Source: Apostichopus japonicus (taxonomy: Eukaryota; Echinodermata; Holothuroidea; Aspidochirotida; Stichopodidae). Taken from it: DNA of 64,000 nt. Numbering within the stretch: the stretch's first letter is position 1; each line of letters starts with the position of its first letter. The DNA is taken from assembly GCF_037975245.1 (NCBI RefSeq), contig NC_092561.1, positions 14,355,001 to 14,419,000 on the forward strand, given 5' to 3'. The translations under genes and the position numbers were made by a program. The notes beneath the pieces are model-generated. The model did not search any database. It was not told where the DNA came from and saw only the letters and a list, made by a program, of their open reading frames with translations. Positions 1-12,765 of this stretch are shown one piece after another.

Positions 1-1150
1 TCTCGATTATAACTGGCGTAATTTAAAGAGAGGTGTAAACTGGAATCAAGCGGTACCGTAGCTATTTTTTTTTTCATTTCGTAGGCATTCTCATCTTCAT
101 AGAATCCTTGTCCAGTCACGCAGTTCTTTGTCTTACATGGAAACAAGTTAACAGCTTTGCAGTTGACGCAGTGTCACTTGTAACACATGTTACCATGTTA
201 CGAACACAAGTAGTAATTACTGATGCTCGGTTGTGGTACTTGTGGGACATGAACAGTAGTTATTGTACCAGCTATGAGTATCGGCTGTATATTCCTATAT
301 ATGCATCACAAAATTTTATGAATTAATTTCCTTCATCAACAGCAAGATTAGAGCATTTTAAAATGTAACAATTTTCATTACATTTCAAACAAGTCCGAAA
401 TGTCTACAAATGATCTATTTGAAAATCATTTAACTGGGCAGTTCTCTTTACGGTTGCATGTAAGCAACATAACTTGGGTTAACACAAAAATAAGCAATTT
501 AGGGTGAGTGTGTGGTTGGGTAGGTAATATCTTCCATCATATTTTAACTGAAAGAGAGTTAAAGTAGAAAATTTCTTTTTCATCATGCTCATTAAAGACG
601 TACCATTTAATGCAAACCGTAACTAGAATTATATATTTGATAACTTTATATCAGTATGAAAACTTACATGGTCGTAGCCGGAATGAGGGAAAGCAAAGCA
701 AGAGGGCAAACGTCAGCACAGAGAGACACAAAATGGAATGAAACGCTTAAATTGAACGGTTAGTATTCCTAAATTAACTCAAACTTTATCTGATTGATAT
801 TCTTAATTTTCATAATTAAAAATGGTTTTCATCTATGTTTATTCTCTACAGTATTCTCCACTGCATTCTTCTGGCTATTGTACCTCCCCCATCTCCCACG
901 CCCATCCAAAAAAATTATCTCTAGCTATTTAAGCAGTTGTGGACAGCATAATGATAGACGTACTGTCTTACGAACGATCTCATGAATTGTTTCTATGTTC
1001 TGTCATGTCTGTAAATTTTCTCACACTTTAGATACAAGTACCTTAGTACCCGTTTGAATGCTGAAAATAGGCGTGATGCCTTAGCTGTTTCAATGAAAAT
1101 CCAAGAACAAAAAAGTTACCTTGTCCTTCTAAATCTTCATTCTACATTCT
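1..1150. other. Non-coding flank, nothing recognised
   Basis: AT-rich sequence with only short open frames (up to 72 codons) that lack recognisable domains, splice context or repeats. I see no gene here. A 5' part of the LINE that follows could be hidden in decayed form near the right edge. Confidence 0.4.
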
Positions 1151-2045
1151 TTTTCTTGGAAAAAAGACATTTTAATGGATGGTAAGCCTATCAAGCATGT
1201 ACATAGCATAAAGTTTCTCGGAGTTTATATTGATAGTAAACTTACTTGGTGTGAACATATATCAAATATTGCAAACACTGTGGCGAAAAATGTTGGTATC
1301 ATTTCTAAGCTGAAACACTATTTTCCTCAGAATATTCTTAGAATGCTTTACCAAACATTAGTGTTCCCCCATTTTTCATATTGCTCTATAATCTGGTCTG
1401 GCACCCATAATGTTTATCTTCACCCTCTTGAAATCCTACAAAAGAAAGTCATTCGTCACATAACTCATTCTGAATATCGTGAACACACCAGCTCACTTTT
1501 CAAATTGCTCAACTTATTAAAATTTAACGATATTGTTAGGCTGAATGTAGCCACATTCTTTTACAAGGCTTGGAATGGCTTACTTCCTGCAGCCTTTCAT
1601 GACTTATTTACTATTAACAGCGCCATACATAGTCACCGCACTAGAAGTGCCGGTCAAGCACACCACAACTTATGTAATACAACATTTGGTACGTTAAGTT
1701 TAAAGAATCGTGCTATGAAGACATGGAATGATCTAACTGCTACTATAAAATCTAAACCATCTAAAGAAACATTTAGAAAAGCACTAAAAAAAGAAGTAAT
1801 TTCTCAGTATTGATACATCGTTTATATTGTATGTTATTAATTATTCTTTATTAAGACACTAGTTATATTTTCATTTATGTATATATGCTTTTTGTTTGTT
1901 TTTTGTTTTCCCTTTCTTTCTTTCTTTCTTTCCTGGGAGTCCTTTACCTTGTTAAGCCTGAATTGGCTTTTTAGAGGACTTCCCTCCACATGTATATATC
2001 CAGTGGAAAATCAAATAAATCAAATCAAATCAAATCAAATCAAAC
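1150..2045 (+). mobile_element. 5'-truncated non-LTR retrotransposon (LINE), RT C-terminal part and 3' tail
   Basis: An open frame at 1175-1813 (212 codons) reads as the region after the catalytic palm of a CR1/Jockey/Rex-type reverse transcriptase: FLGVYID near its start, then YQTLVFPHFSYCSIIW, then a thumb/C-terminal section ending about 210 bp before the tail. The tail is AATAAATCAAATCAAATC-type pentamer repeats at about 2008-2044, the kind of short 3' microsatellite that ends many LINEs. The frame seems shifted just upstream of the ATG at 1175, so the ATG is not a real start; this is a truncated dead copy. The RT catalytic motifs and endonuclease are missing. The clade assignment is uncertain. 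Confidence 0.8.
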
Positions 2046-2189
2046 ATGCACTCTTAATTCCAAAATGTGAAAATTCAATTTTTAAAGTATCCACAATGAA
2101 GGATCTTTTTAAGCAGTGAATTTCACCACTACCAAACAATAAGTCAAGTTAGTTCTAAGACTTTTGTTGTTACTCTATTAACCTGCATT

Positions 2190-3150
2190 TGGAGAAATTT
2201 CCCTCTACTGAATTAATTCCTTGTGTAAAAGTAGGTTGGTCTGATGTTTCGATCCTAGCAGGATCTTCTTCAAAGGCTAAATGACAAGTATCAGTAACAG
2301 AAGGGACAAAACCACGCACAGAATACAGACAGGTTAATGAGCATAGTGAACACAAAGAGATAGATGTAAGGGGATTAGTAGACAATGGATGGAGAGAAGA
2401 AATAAAGAAACCAACAGGGGAAGAGGAGAGGTAGGAAATAAACAATGGAGGAACAAAGAGAGGATTAAGGGATGGAGTTAGGGAATAAACCGGAGAAGGG
2501 CAAAGACAGAAAGGTGTGGAGAGAAAAGGGTGAAGAGAGCTATGAGAAGAGGAGTGAATGGAGGGGGGACAAGGGGAGAAGGAGGGGGGCAGAAGAAACG
2601 TTAGTCATGTCCTTCCTGAATGTTGAGCCCATGAGGTTGAATAGTGCGAAGGCGTTGCATCCACAGCCTCTTTCTGCTGATTCGTACTAGGTCAGGACGG
2701 CTAACTAAGGATTCAATCCCCTGTAGGAACATGTCGTTAATGGTGTGGTTGGGAAGGTTAAAGTGTTCTCCAAGTGGGGTCTCAGTCTTCACGTTGTTGA
2801 CTGTAGATCTGTGACCATAGAATCGCTTCTTGAGGGTGGTTTTGGTTTCGCCAACATACTGGATGCCGCAAACTCTACAAGAGATCAGATATATGACATT
2901 AATGATTGTGCAAGTGATGTGACCCTTGTGTGTGAGTTGCATGCTGTAGCTGGTGATGGAATTGGATTCAACAATGTGCTGGCTGCAGAAGATGCATCTC
3001 GAAGTACGATCACATTTGAAAGTACCATGCTGAATGGGGGTGTAGGGTTAGAAGTTAGAGGTGGAACAGCAGCACGCACAAGAAGGTCTCGTAGGTTGCG
3101 GGGTCGTCTGTAGGCGATGATGGGTTTTTCAGGGGCGGCTCTAACTGAAG
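2190..3150 (-). mobile_element. Penelope-like element fragment (RT tail plus GIY-YIG endonuclease)
   Basis: Read on the minus strand. A segment near 3050-3130 carries PIIAYRRPRNLRDLLVRA, the hallmark following the RT in Penelope-like elements. A second frame at 2601-2942 carries YLISCRVCGIQYVGET, the core of the GIY-YIG nuclease, followed by LKKRFYGHRS. The two lie in different frames, so a frameshift near 2950-3040 has broken the gene. Downstream on the same strand (2190-2290) is a stem-loop with a GAAAC box typical of these elements' non-coding ends. The RT palm is absent. Penelope-like elements copy RNA at a target site opened by the GIY-YIG nuclease; this copy cannot do so. Confidence 0.85.
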
Positions 3151-3154
3151 TGAG

Positions 3155-3215
3155 GAGATCATCATCATCGTCATCGTCATAGTCGTCGTCGTCATCATCA
3201 TCATCGGTTGGCTTC
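3155..3215. repeat. Trinucleotide (ATC/GTC) microsatellite
   Basis: An imperfect run of ATC/GTC trinucleotides abuts the upstream (RT) end of the Penelope-like fragment. It produces an apparent poly-Asp stretch on the minus strand that should not be read as protein. Confidence 0.9.
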
Positions 3216-5095
3216 CAATTCAACGACTTAGCTCAAAATTGGAATCTTCTCAACTTTGGAACTCATATCAGATGTGAAATTTGTAGATTTCCCTCAGATG
3301 AAAAACCCACCTTATTATTAATCTGCCGGGTATCGCCTTTATCCACTCGGCCACAGCACTGGAATATTAAGGAATGCGTATGTTGCAGCTTGACTGTCGG
3401 AAATTAATCAATTGATCATCGCCCCTTTCTTCTCTTTTCTCACCCGTTCTAGATAACAATTTTAAATCAAAGGAACTAATACTGTATGTTGTTGGAATGA
3501 AAAACAAGGAGAAACAAGTTTTAGGACAATGCAGATGTCACTTGAATGATATCACAGTCTTTGACAGAGTTGTCAGTCTCCAAGAGGTAACTTTTATTTG
3601 CTTTGCTTAACATCGTAAATTGTGAAGTTTATGTAAGAAAATAAGCAGTCGTCCATAATTAAAAATAAGAAAGATGCGAAATTATCAAATATGATATTGG
3701 TTGAAATTCATTGTACTTAATTTATTTTATAATACTCTCAGAAAGAGTAACTGTATATTGTTGTCTGAAATGCATAATAATCATTAAAATAAAATATTTT
3801 AGGCGCGTTCGCATTTTGTTAATATGTTGCATACAACATGTACCAGATCCTTGGTTCGAAACTGGACAGCCTGATGAAACGTGGCAATGCACAGGTTGGA
3901 CATACCAAGTGGTTTTCCAAATTTATATCCTGTAATTTCATGTTACTCCTCAAGGCACTCTCAAAGCCATTCGGCATCTCCATACCTAGACTGTTGAGCA
4001 CCTTGTATTCTTATAATAACTGCCTTCCGGGTTGATCCTACTCTGGAAACAAACCCATTGCTCGCTGATTCCATTATTGATACCCAGTTGGGATATTTAT
4101 ATCCTATACTGTAATTTCATGTTATCCTTGAAGAGCTTCAAGGCACTGTAATGGACACTATGATTCATATGGATATCTTACATCCCACGTCAGGTCAAAT
4201 GTCAATTGCGTACACACGAAAGCTAACTGAATATTCACAAGACAAACGAGACATCAAAGATGGATTCCACTGAGAGAAGTATAAGAAAAAGCATTCAAGT
4301 GATTAGTCAAATGTTAACTGGTAAACTCGGGGAGGGGGGGGGGGGGGGGAGTTGGAAGCTTCCAAAAAGTGGGGGAGAGCACAACATCAGAAGGGCACTT
4401 TCTCAACCACTACTCGTTATGCTATAAGCCGATACACACCGGCAATATCACTAATATATGATGTGTTAGTCAGCTATCAATAATATTTATTGAGATTTCT
4501 TATTGTTAGCCGTCCTACAAAAGATATGGGATGCCTTTATAAAAATAGCTGTACAGACTAAAAATAAATAATTAAAATAAAATATTAAAATTAACAAAGG
4601 CTTAAGATTTCCAAAAGACAGTTCTTCATTAAAGGGGCACATTTTATATGCCAGTAGGGCACATTTGCTATTTTGGAAAAAAATGCACGTGCCCCAGTGC
4701 CCCCATCCCCACGGCTCCTACCCCATGTTGGTAAAGCAAACAACTAGATAATTTTACTGCAGAGGTCTACGGATTCACTTCCTTTTATGGTTGATTGAAG
4801 ATAGGACCAGCCGTTTACTTGCTTCACCCACATCCTACAACAATTTTTCAACAGCCAATCGCTGCTTTTGTTAGAAATGAATCACAGCGCTGGTTTTGAA
4901 ATACCGATCGTCACCAGTTACTCAGGGCCTAGGATACTAGTCTATAAACATAGTGTACGGTTAGCCCCGAGCATTGTTATGCTATATCCATGTCAAGAAA
5001 GCGTCCAACGTTAGGCCTATGCTTGTTGTAAGCTGGTTTGCCTTTACCCCTCATATGACCCGTGTGCACGACCGACATCAATTCCTTCAGGATTT
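3216..5095. other. Intergenic, poly-G tract and possible decayed MITE
   Basis: No gene is recognised. A guanine-rich run lies at about 4329-4351. Between there and 4725 are several GGGCAC-type segments, ending in CCCACGGCTCCTACCCC, which resembles the outer end of hAT-type MITEs seen elsewhere in the window. The element is too decayed to set its limits. Confidence 0.35.
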
Positions 5096-5099
5096 TTTA

Positions 5100-5345
5100 T
5101 GTATATATATATACTGACATTAAATCGAACATATGCTGAAAATAAAACGAATATATGTTAGCATTAAGTCGAATATATGCCAGCATAAATTCCCGAATTT
5201 TATCCACTGTGGCCAACCATATACGCAGTGTCAATAATCGTCACATATACATACAGTATGTATGGTCTTATGGTACCAGTATGCAGTGTCGTTACATATA
5301 CATACAATATGTATGATCATATTGTGTACAGTACGCAGTATCAAA
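5100..5345. repeat. Short tandem repeats (~30 bp and ~55 bp units)
   Basis: At 5115-5195 a motif around GAATATATG(C/T)..AGCAT occurs three times. At 5221-5340 a unit of about 55 bp starting TA(C/T)GCAGTGTC and including ACATATACATACA is repeated twice with the start of a third. Both arrays are imperfect. Confidence 0.65.
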
Positions 5346-5893
5346 CGGAGAACATCCGCCCATTCTGCAGCTTGCTTCGCTTTCTAGTCCATTAAAATTG
5401 TTAATAACTTGATTATGTACATGTCAATTATGATTATGCATATTATTACAACTTACTATAGTTTAGTTGTAGAACCTTCTTAACATATTTTTTGTTTTCA
5501 ATCCGTAGTAGATGAAAACACACATTCAATTTGAATGTTTTTTTTCTATAACTGATAACTAAAACGTTTTTCGCAGGCTCCTTCTACCATGGTCTGTTTT
5601 ACAATGAATGTATGTAATGCTGGAGAAAAGAGAAAATTGGAGATAAAGGAACTGAAACTGAAACAAATGACAATGACAAAGGAAAGGACCAGTAAGTCTT
5701 TGTTTCCTAAATTATATATAATATTGCGGGAATCATACGTAAAACTACCATCTTTAGTAAAAAGGATGAATTTAAGGCAGATTTTTAGTCCTGATATCAA
5801 AGTATCATAGTCTTGATATCATAGTAAAAGGGAATATATATATATTGTCTGATAATCGCTCAACACGTGAAACTATTAGTGTTCCACTAGTCT

Positions 5894-5897
<4 letters not shown>

Positions 5898-5934
<37 letters not shown>

Positions 5935-5950
5935 TAGATAGATATATATA
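5898..5950. repeat. (TA)n microsatellite
   Basis: A nearly pure TA run of about 40 bp with degenerate TATATAGA repeats after it. No gene lies in the neighbourhood. Confidence 0.9.
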
Positions 5951-6415
5951 GAAAGATATTTAGATATATATTATTAGAGAAAACCACAGGAATATTTTAT
6001 GACTCATAATTGACAAAAAAGAAGGGAAGTTTTAAACAATATAATGTGGAATTTTCGGTAGTAGCAGATTTGAAGTTCGAGGCAATTAAAATATATTTTA
6101 GGTTTTTGAGAGAATGACTATGAATATATTTATATTAACATTTGTTTATTACTTCTAGTAGCTCAACCAAATGTGTTATTACAGCTTCGCAAGAAGTGCA
6201 CGACATACTAGGATGGCATTCAACCCTATTAGTTTATGGCAAATATGTGTTGCATTGACAATGTGTCGTTGGTGGCCATAAAAGTCCAATTTTTCCCAGT
6301 TTCCCATTGATATTTGTTTTGTATCCGAAGAACTTAATTAATGGTTTCCAAAATAAACATGAGAAAGTGAAACATCCAAACAAAGGGCCCAGTAGTGTAA
6401 TTATCCCAAATAACT

Positions 6416-6572
6416 TTATCTGGAAAATCTCAGATAATCCAGTAAACAAAGAAACATATCTGGATAATCACTGATACTCCAACATAAAAAACGACATATC
6501 TGAAAAATCTTCGATAATCCAGAAAAATATAACAAAAACCACCCTATCTGGATAATCTCCTCTCATCCAGGT
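6416..6572. repeat. ~41-bp tandem repeat, four units
   Basis: Units begin TATCTGGA or TATCTGAA at about 6416, 6456, 6497 and 6544 and include GATAATCCAG or close variants. It lies immediately before the splice acceptor of the C2 exon. Confidence 0.7.
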
Positions 6573-6609
6573 TTAACTCAACTTGAAAAAGTCTTTTCTC
6601 TTTGCACAG

Positions 6610-7314
6610 GGGTGTACGTTCAGATAAAGAGGATCAGAAATGATGTCACTTCAAAGAAGAAAAAAACACCCAAGATAACGCTCACTAAAAATCCGTCTTT
6701 TGGAGAGAACATATATACTTTCACAGTCAAACCCACGGACGAATTTATATTCAGCGTTAAAACACATCGATCTTTATTCACAACTCAAAAACCTGTTATT
6801 GGTAAAGTCGACATTAGCTCGCTTGTCCATGACAAATTACCTGGCGAGGATTCTTTACATTCTCTTCAAGTGATGGAAGTGTAAGTTTTTTCAATGTGTT
6901 CGGAAACTCCCCTCTCCTTTCCCAACAGGGACGTTTTCTTAACTATTAAAATGAAAGGCATGTAGACAATGTAACTTTACTATTTTTTGGTCGGCAAAAT
7001 CGATGTGCTACCAAACGTTCATGCTATAAAAGGGCTCTATTCATTGTTTGAGAGAATTGTTGCAATATTTTTGTATCTTTAGGTTGAAACCACATCCTAA
7101 CACTGTTTGGTACCACAAATATTATGGATGTAAATTCATGAATGTATTTGGCAACAGCAGAACTTGTGATCATGATGTCACGATGAACTTTAAATCCGCT
7201 ATCAAACGTCATAAAGATTGTATAGTTAAATTCAACGAACTCTTTAATCATGTAATGACGGTGTCTACGAGGAGGGCCAGGGGGTACGGGAGAATGAGAA
7301 GAAGAAGGAACTGA
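6610..7314 (+). CDS. Partial gene: C2-domain exon (NEDD4/ITCH-type) and possible terminal exon
   Basis: Exon 6610-6880 follows a pyrimidine-rich acceptor (TTTGCACAG) and ends at a strong donor (GTAAGT). Its ~90 residues carry a C2-like pattern: NPSFGE, then YTFTVKPTDEFIFSVKTHRS, then IGKVDIS. This matches the order of C2 strands in ITCH/WWP-type E3 ligases (SPxW.., VTPxxxLxFxVWSH, LLGxAxLDI). Such C2 domains usually bind membranes or regulate the ligase. A possible next exon, 7083-7314 (acceptor CTTTAG), is in compatible phase and encodes 76 residues with a basic end before TGA, but I do not recognise it. No WW or HECT domain is seen in the window, so the gene is partial, chimeric or a duplicate. 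Two related copies lie at 14.4 and 59.9 kb. Confidence 0.5.
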
Positions 7315-7769
7315 TTTACATCCGTTAATGAGTTGAGTTGATCTTAAGATAGTTTTATCTTCTATCTCCGTCAACGCTTTTAATTTTAAAATGATACGTT
7401 TTTCTTGCCGATTCGAGCCAGGGCCATTTTTTAAACACATTTACGATGGAGATGGGGAAAGGGCTAAGATCCCTAGTTGACTGATAGACTGAAACAAAGT
7501 CTAATTTAACCAATTTTCGCACATTTGACAACGTGAAAATCTATAAATACGTATTTAAGCTACTCATATGTCATCAAAACCGGTATTTCTTCTTCGATTT
7601 TTGATATTTTCATATTAAAATGAAACAGTTATTTTTCGATTATTACTTTACTACCACATGACAAAATCGAAAATATGCTGTCACAAAAGTCTTGTCTATG
7701 ATTAATTCATGTGATTTCCATTATTGACTTAAATGCCATGTCGTCAACCTATGGTGGAGCGAATTATTT

Positions 7770-8240
7770 TGTAGTTTTCGAAGGTGAATTGAAACTCTTT
7801 GCATCTTTGACGGAATCTATTCCAGTAAGTATCACAATATATGAAGGCACCAAAAATTCAACATAAAATTACTTAAGCAGCGAGAATAACGTAGTAACGT
7901 CTACAAATTATCAAGAACGTCGAATTGAGATGAAACGTTTGATCATATATTATATTTCTATAATTTACTGCGAGGTAATCAAGACGTCTAGGTGTTGATA
8001 ACGTAAAATATGATGTTATTATTATTTTTCTTTAATTTTAAAGTTACTTTGTGTCAGGCTTTCTTTGGAGATTGACACACTCCAACAATCAAATATAGGC
8101 ATAAGAAAAAATTGTACGAGGCTGAAGTCTGTTAGTGACGTCTACCAAACAGAACCACTGAAACCAGGATTATCCGGACATAAAAGGACCAGAGGTTATT
8201 TGGTAATGAAAAATGTCTGGGCGGCGGAGCTGAGGGGAAA
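7770..8240 (+). repeat. Segmental duplication block B, copy 1
   Basis: The stretch 7781-7850 is almost identical to 14931-14990, including TTTGCATCTTTGACGGAATC followed by a donor-like GTAAGTATC. The stretch 8085-8230 matches 15350-15490, including AAACCAGGATTATCCGGACA and GAGGTTATTTGGTAATGAAA. The near-identical short segment that ends at a donor may be a duplicated small exon, but I cannot name its product. Confidence 0.75.
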
Positions 8241-8439
8241 TTGTTGGCTTTTGCTGACTTGAGTAACAAATACAATATCTCCTCCTCGCTATTACTGTAT
8301 GTACATTGTCATAGTAATATACATGATATTCTCAGCCACTGGAAGAATTATTTGATTGAGGTAACGTATCCTTCGCAACAGGAAATTGTCTTTGTTGATG
8401 TACTGCATTGTCAAAATGTCTAAAGAAGAGCATATAGTG

Positions 8440-9180
8440 AATTGCTTAAAAATAGTGATGTCAATAATGTTACTTCCCTTTCAACATGATTTAAATGACG
8501 TACCCTGTTAAACATTCCTGACGATGAATGCAGTAAGATATTTTATGATTGTTTGCGTTCGGGATATGAAAGTATGTTACTTCCAGTTTAGAGAATTACT
8601 TTTTATTCTTGAAACAAATCAGCTACTTTTTAAGATGAGAAAGAGACAGGATTCTATATGTACATTCTGTAACTTAGAAGATGAAGATATCTCTACTTCT
8701 TTTGGAACTGTGATAGGGTTATGAGTTTTTGAAATGATATTTCATGTTGCTTTCCTCACAACTGAAGAACTTTCAAGATTATTTGTTTTGGCTGTTTGGA
8801 CAAACATATGAAACACTATAATTTTTTCTTACTAATTGCTAAATATTTTCATTTAAAAAATTGTAAAATGCAGGAAATCAATCCCAGCCGCGCTCATTTT
8901 AAAAGCGCTGTAGATTGTATCCTTAGTGTTGAGCAACACATTGTATTTGAAAACCACATTTTCAATATGTACAGTACATTTAAAGAACTTGCAAAAGGTC
9001 TGAATGATAGTATATAAGAAACTATCACTAGGTATATATTCGTTTATCATTCTCTATTTATATTGTTTTTTTACACTATTTTTTGTCCTTTTATTACACT
9101 ATTTCTGTTACGTTTACATGTGTATATGCTTAATCAGACTTAATAATAGACCGAAAATAAACTGAACCAGAAAAAAAACT
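8440..9180 (+). pseudogene. Decayed LINE 3' end
   Basis: Frame 8524-8724 contains a segment CYFQFRELLFILETNQLLFKM followed by ICTFCNLEDED. It resembles the 'QxxLLxRILPTNxxLxK ... CxFCxxEDE' zinc-binding tail of LINE reverse transcriptases. A +1 shift just after it continues as FFWNCDRV, the conserved HLFWxC step. Frame 8796-9017 has LLIAKYFHLKNCK, the usual terminal part. Multiple frameshifts make it a pseudogene. The end near 9178 is A-rich (ACCAGAAAAAAAACTG). Confidence 0.7.
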
Positions 9181-9329
9181 GATTTTTATGATTAAATGGT
9201 AAAGGCTACCGTTCCGCAATTCATCCATTAATAGAACCATTTAAGAACAATTTCCTGTACAGGATTACCAAGTTGTGTGTGTGTCGTCGGGGGGGGGGGG
9301 GAGGATTCAAACTTTTCCCGACCGTACAA

Positions 9330-10925
9330 GGGCTAGAGGTAAATGAATGGTTTTATAACAGAACAGTGAATGCACAGAAGTCACTGAGGCCTCCCAATAT
9401 GTAGAGTGGGTCTGTGCATCCCTCCCTTACATACCTATCAACGTTGAGATCCGTCGGTGCTGAGGTTCAGGTTACGCTGCGACATTTTTCTCACACATTT
9501 GGCCGAGTTTAACCGTTGAACTTCTCGGTCTCTTGACACTGGAATTTATCATTACCTAACGCGATGTGAACATGCAGAGACTGATGTGCCAAATGGGTTT
9601 GAAAATGTTGGTCACTTTTTGGTATGCGCGTAACGACTCTGATGGTTGACGTGTCGCCGTCATGACGTCATAAGGCACAGAGATACTAAATGGCATGCTC
9701 AGGCACACACCCACTAAGTTTAGGTCCATAGTTTGGAGTTCGCGACAATGTTTTCAATGTTTTCACGGTGTGTGAATGTGTGAGAGAGAGATTGAACAAA
9801 TAAGAGTGAGTCGTGAACTCCTCCTAGAGCGTAAGACCGAACAAGTTAAAACTTGGTATGTAGTTGCCCGTCCATGTGAACTCTGTCCGGTGTGATAGGA
9901 CGTCATTGGTCAATACCTCCTACATCGTAAGTCTGATCAAGATGCCAAGAGTTAAATTGATGCAAAGAGTTTTATTTAGGGAGCATGACTTCAGTTATAA
10001 TTATTTGTTCTGAATTTAGTTGCAGAGATTAGAAAGGGGGAGGGGCTTGTTACGTATCAAATTGTATAAGGTAATTTACTTGGCCATGTATTCGAAAGCC
10101 GGTGATGATGTTTTCAAGGGCATGTAACGAAATATATGTGTTATTTGAGGTCCATTGTTCTGATGTGGATCGGTTGCAATGCAAGTGCGATAGTGATACT
10201 CTAATTAATGCATTTCAAGTTCGTGAATCACGATTGACTTTAAGGGAGGCTATTTGGTTACAACTGATTTGATTAATTTATTTGCCATAATTGAGAATTC
10301 ATTTGTGACCCGTGTTATATCATGTTTTCGAGAATGGTGTTTGGCTCATATGATTTTCTGGATGATTAAGTATTGTCATTGTATTAGTATTGTCTTTTCC
10401 TTTCTTTATTAAAGTTGATAAATGTATTTAGTGTAGTAATTTTCGATAATCTAGTTAATCGGTGTCAGCGCATTAAAGAGAAAACCCTAACAATGCCTGT
10501 CTGTCCTATCTTGAACGGCGGACCCCCACAATCACCATCCTTAAATCAAGCCGGTTTATGCAAGTACCCGTACTTGTTTTGCAGGGAATTTCTATACGCA
10601 ACCAGACGTAGAGACTAACATGTGTTTCGTTACAATGACGCCCAAACTTTAACACCACCACATATTCCTATATCACAACTATGTAACTCATCTTACCTGT
10701 AAATATTTCACAGCGTGCACTTTCATGGCCAATCGTTTTCATAATGACCGACAGAGCACCAATAGGCAGCAACAGCCAACTGAATACATTATCTGTAAAG
10801 ATTAGATAATTACATCGTTCTTTTTGGTCCGATAGCAAACAGGTGTTCTTTGCACTTTTGTCTCGTCGTTAAATTGAATAATTGTTTTAAATAATTGTTT
10901 TTAACACATTTCTAGAATAGTGAAA
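9330..10925 (+). repeat. Duplicated blocks C, E and D, copy 1
   Basis: Three separate homologies are visible. About 9335-9430 matches 59615-59720 (block C). About 9885-10070 matches parts of 37445-37930 (block E, dispersed), including TGTGATAGGACGTCAT. About 10135-10925 matches 57960-58690 (block D), including GGATGATTAAGTAT and a TTTTCCTTTCTTTAT core. No gene is recognised; the open frame at 10415-10618 is not supported by any family. Confidence 0.7.
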
Positions 10926-10941
10926 AAACTCAAGAGTGATG

Positions 10942-11119
10942 TGTAACATATTCTACGCATTCTTCAGTATTGTACTTTACACCACCCTTTAGAACCACAA
11001 TATATCCTGTTATTGTAACAACCAACCTACCATAAGAAACATGGGGCTGTGGTCACTCTTCTATATTTGTATATGACATATGACGCATGTTAGTAAGAAC
11101 AATGAGTGCGTATAATGAG
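10942..11119 (+). repeat. 5' LTR (truncated)
   Basis: It aligns with the first part of the 3' LTR, including CATGGGGCTGTGGTCACTCT and TGACATATGACGCATGTTAG. Compared with the 3' copy it lacks a short internal segment (GACGTATTTA) and everything after TATAATGAG. Confidence 0.88.
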
Positions 11120-11224
11120 TATAAGTATTGGGGAGAGACGGTAGCAGAACATGGCCAGCGGTTACGTAATGTTTAGGACAGAAGCAGCCTTAGAAATGTC
11201 AAACTGAACAAAAGTAAATGTCAG

Positions 11225-12765
11225 ATAAGAATATCTGATATTGCCTAACTAGGTCATGTGTTAAATGAGAGTGAGCTCAAGGTTGACCCAGAGAAGGTCA
11301 GAACTGTCACAGAAATGAAGTCCCCAGAAAAGGAGGAAGGGTTACAAAGGTGTATGGGTGTTATTACCTATTTAGCAAAATTTGTCTACAGAGAGTGCAC
11401 CATTAAGGGCACTACTTGAGAAAGGTGTGCACTGGGAATGGGGAGATGCTCAACAAAAGAGTTTTCAAAGGCTTAAAGAAACTATTACGCAGGCCCCTGT
11501 TCTAAAATTGTTTGATGTCACAAAAGAAGTAACCTTATCTGTAGATTCTAGTAGCCTCGGTGTCGGAGCAGTAATTCTATAAGATGGGTCCCCAGTAGCA
11601 TATGCTTCTAAATCATTAACTAAGAGTCGAAAAAGAAATACTCGCCATTGTGTTTGGTTGTGAGCGTTTTCATGAGTACCTGAATGGTCAGAAATCAATT
11701 CATGTTGAAATGGATCACAAACCATTAGAACCAATTTTTAAGTAACCCTTGTATCAAACTCCACATCGACTTCAGCAAATGTTAATGAAAGTACAAGATG
11801 AATGTAAACAAAGAGCAAGGGACATTATGTTTTGGCCTCTAATGAGAGCTGAAATTGAAGATTTAATTTCAAATTGTTCCATCTGTAACACACACAGGAG
11901 GCAGAATCAAAAAGAACCTCTACATTCTCATGAGATTCCTCAAAGACCTTGTCAGAAACTGGGTGCTGATCTCTTTGAGTGGAATAGAAATAACTATTTG
12001 ATATTAATTCATTATTTCTCCGGTTACTTTGAAATTTCACATTTACCTAATACTAAAAGTAAAACTGTTGTAGTACTTTGTAAATCACAATTTGCACGCC
12101 ATGGTTTTCCAAATGTCCTTATCACAGATAACGGACCCCAATTCAAAAGTTGGCAATTAGACAGTTTTTCGAAACTATCAATTTCATCATAACACGTCTA
12201 GTCCATACCATCCTCAGTCTAATGGCATGGCAGAGAAAGGGGTGCAGATTGCAAAGGCTTTGCTAATGAAGGCAAAGGAGAGTGGACAAGATCCATACCT
12301 TACTTTATGAGACTACAGGAATACACAAAGATATAATATTCTCGGATCACCTTCGACTGTTTGGACGAAGGACAAAGACCCTACTTCCAACAACTGAACA
12401 ATTACTCAAGCCAAAAATACTGAAGGAAGAGACAGACACAAAAAATATATTATGACCGACAGTTAAAGAAATTACCAGAACTGCAACCAGGAGATAATGT
12501 TCTCCTACAGACTGACAAAGGTTGGAAACCAGCCACTATTGTATCTAAGGCTGACCAGCCCAGATCATACTATGTAGAGACAGCTGAAGTTGTACAGTAT
12601 AGACGCAACCGCAATCATTTACTTAAAACTGGAGAAACATTTAGATATGACAAACATAACGACAATTACATAGTTAATTCTGACAATGAACAAACCTCTT
12701 CAGAGCACCAAACCACGAACACTGATTTACGAAGAAGTATTAGAGCAAAGACAAAACCACGTTAA
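11225..12765 (+). pseudogene. Gypsy pol remnant: RT end, RNase H, integrase
   Basis: Frames read in order: the end of the RT (GHVLNESELKVDPEKV, broken by a stop before it), the RT connection with WGDAQQKSFQRLKETI, the RNase H start (SVDSSSLGVGAVIL then stop; ASKSLT), then at 11749-12192 an integrase with a zinc-binding CSICNTHR, core GADLFEWN and TDNGPQFKS. It continues after a frameshift as [19 protein letters not shown] and a C-terminal region containing GDNVLLQTDKGWKPATI. At least five stops or frameshifts are present; no function is expected. Confidence 0.88.

Noticed and set aside
2885-3223. Minus-strand frame with a poly-Asp start
   Set aside because: The Asp run is a trinucleotide microsatellite; only the part with RRPRNLRDLLVRA is real Penelope-like coding remnant.
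7024-7440. Minus-strand 138-codon frame opposite the possible second C2-gene exon
   Set aside because: No recognisable domain; the plus strand has matching splice phase with the C2 exon and is preferred, though weakly.
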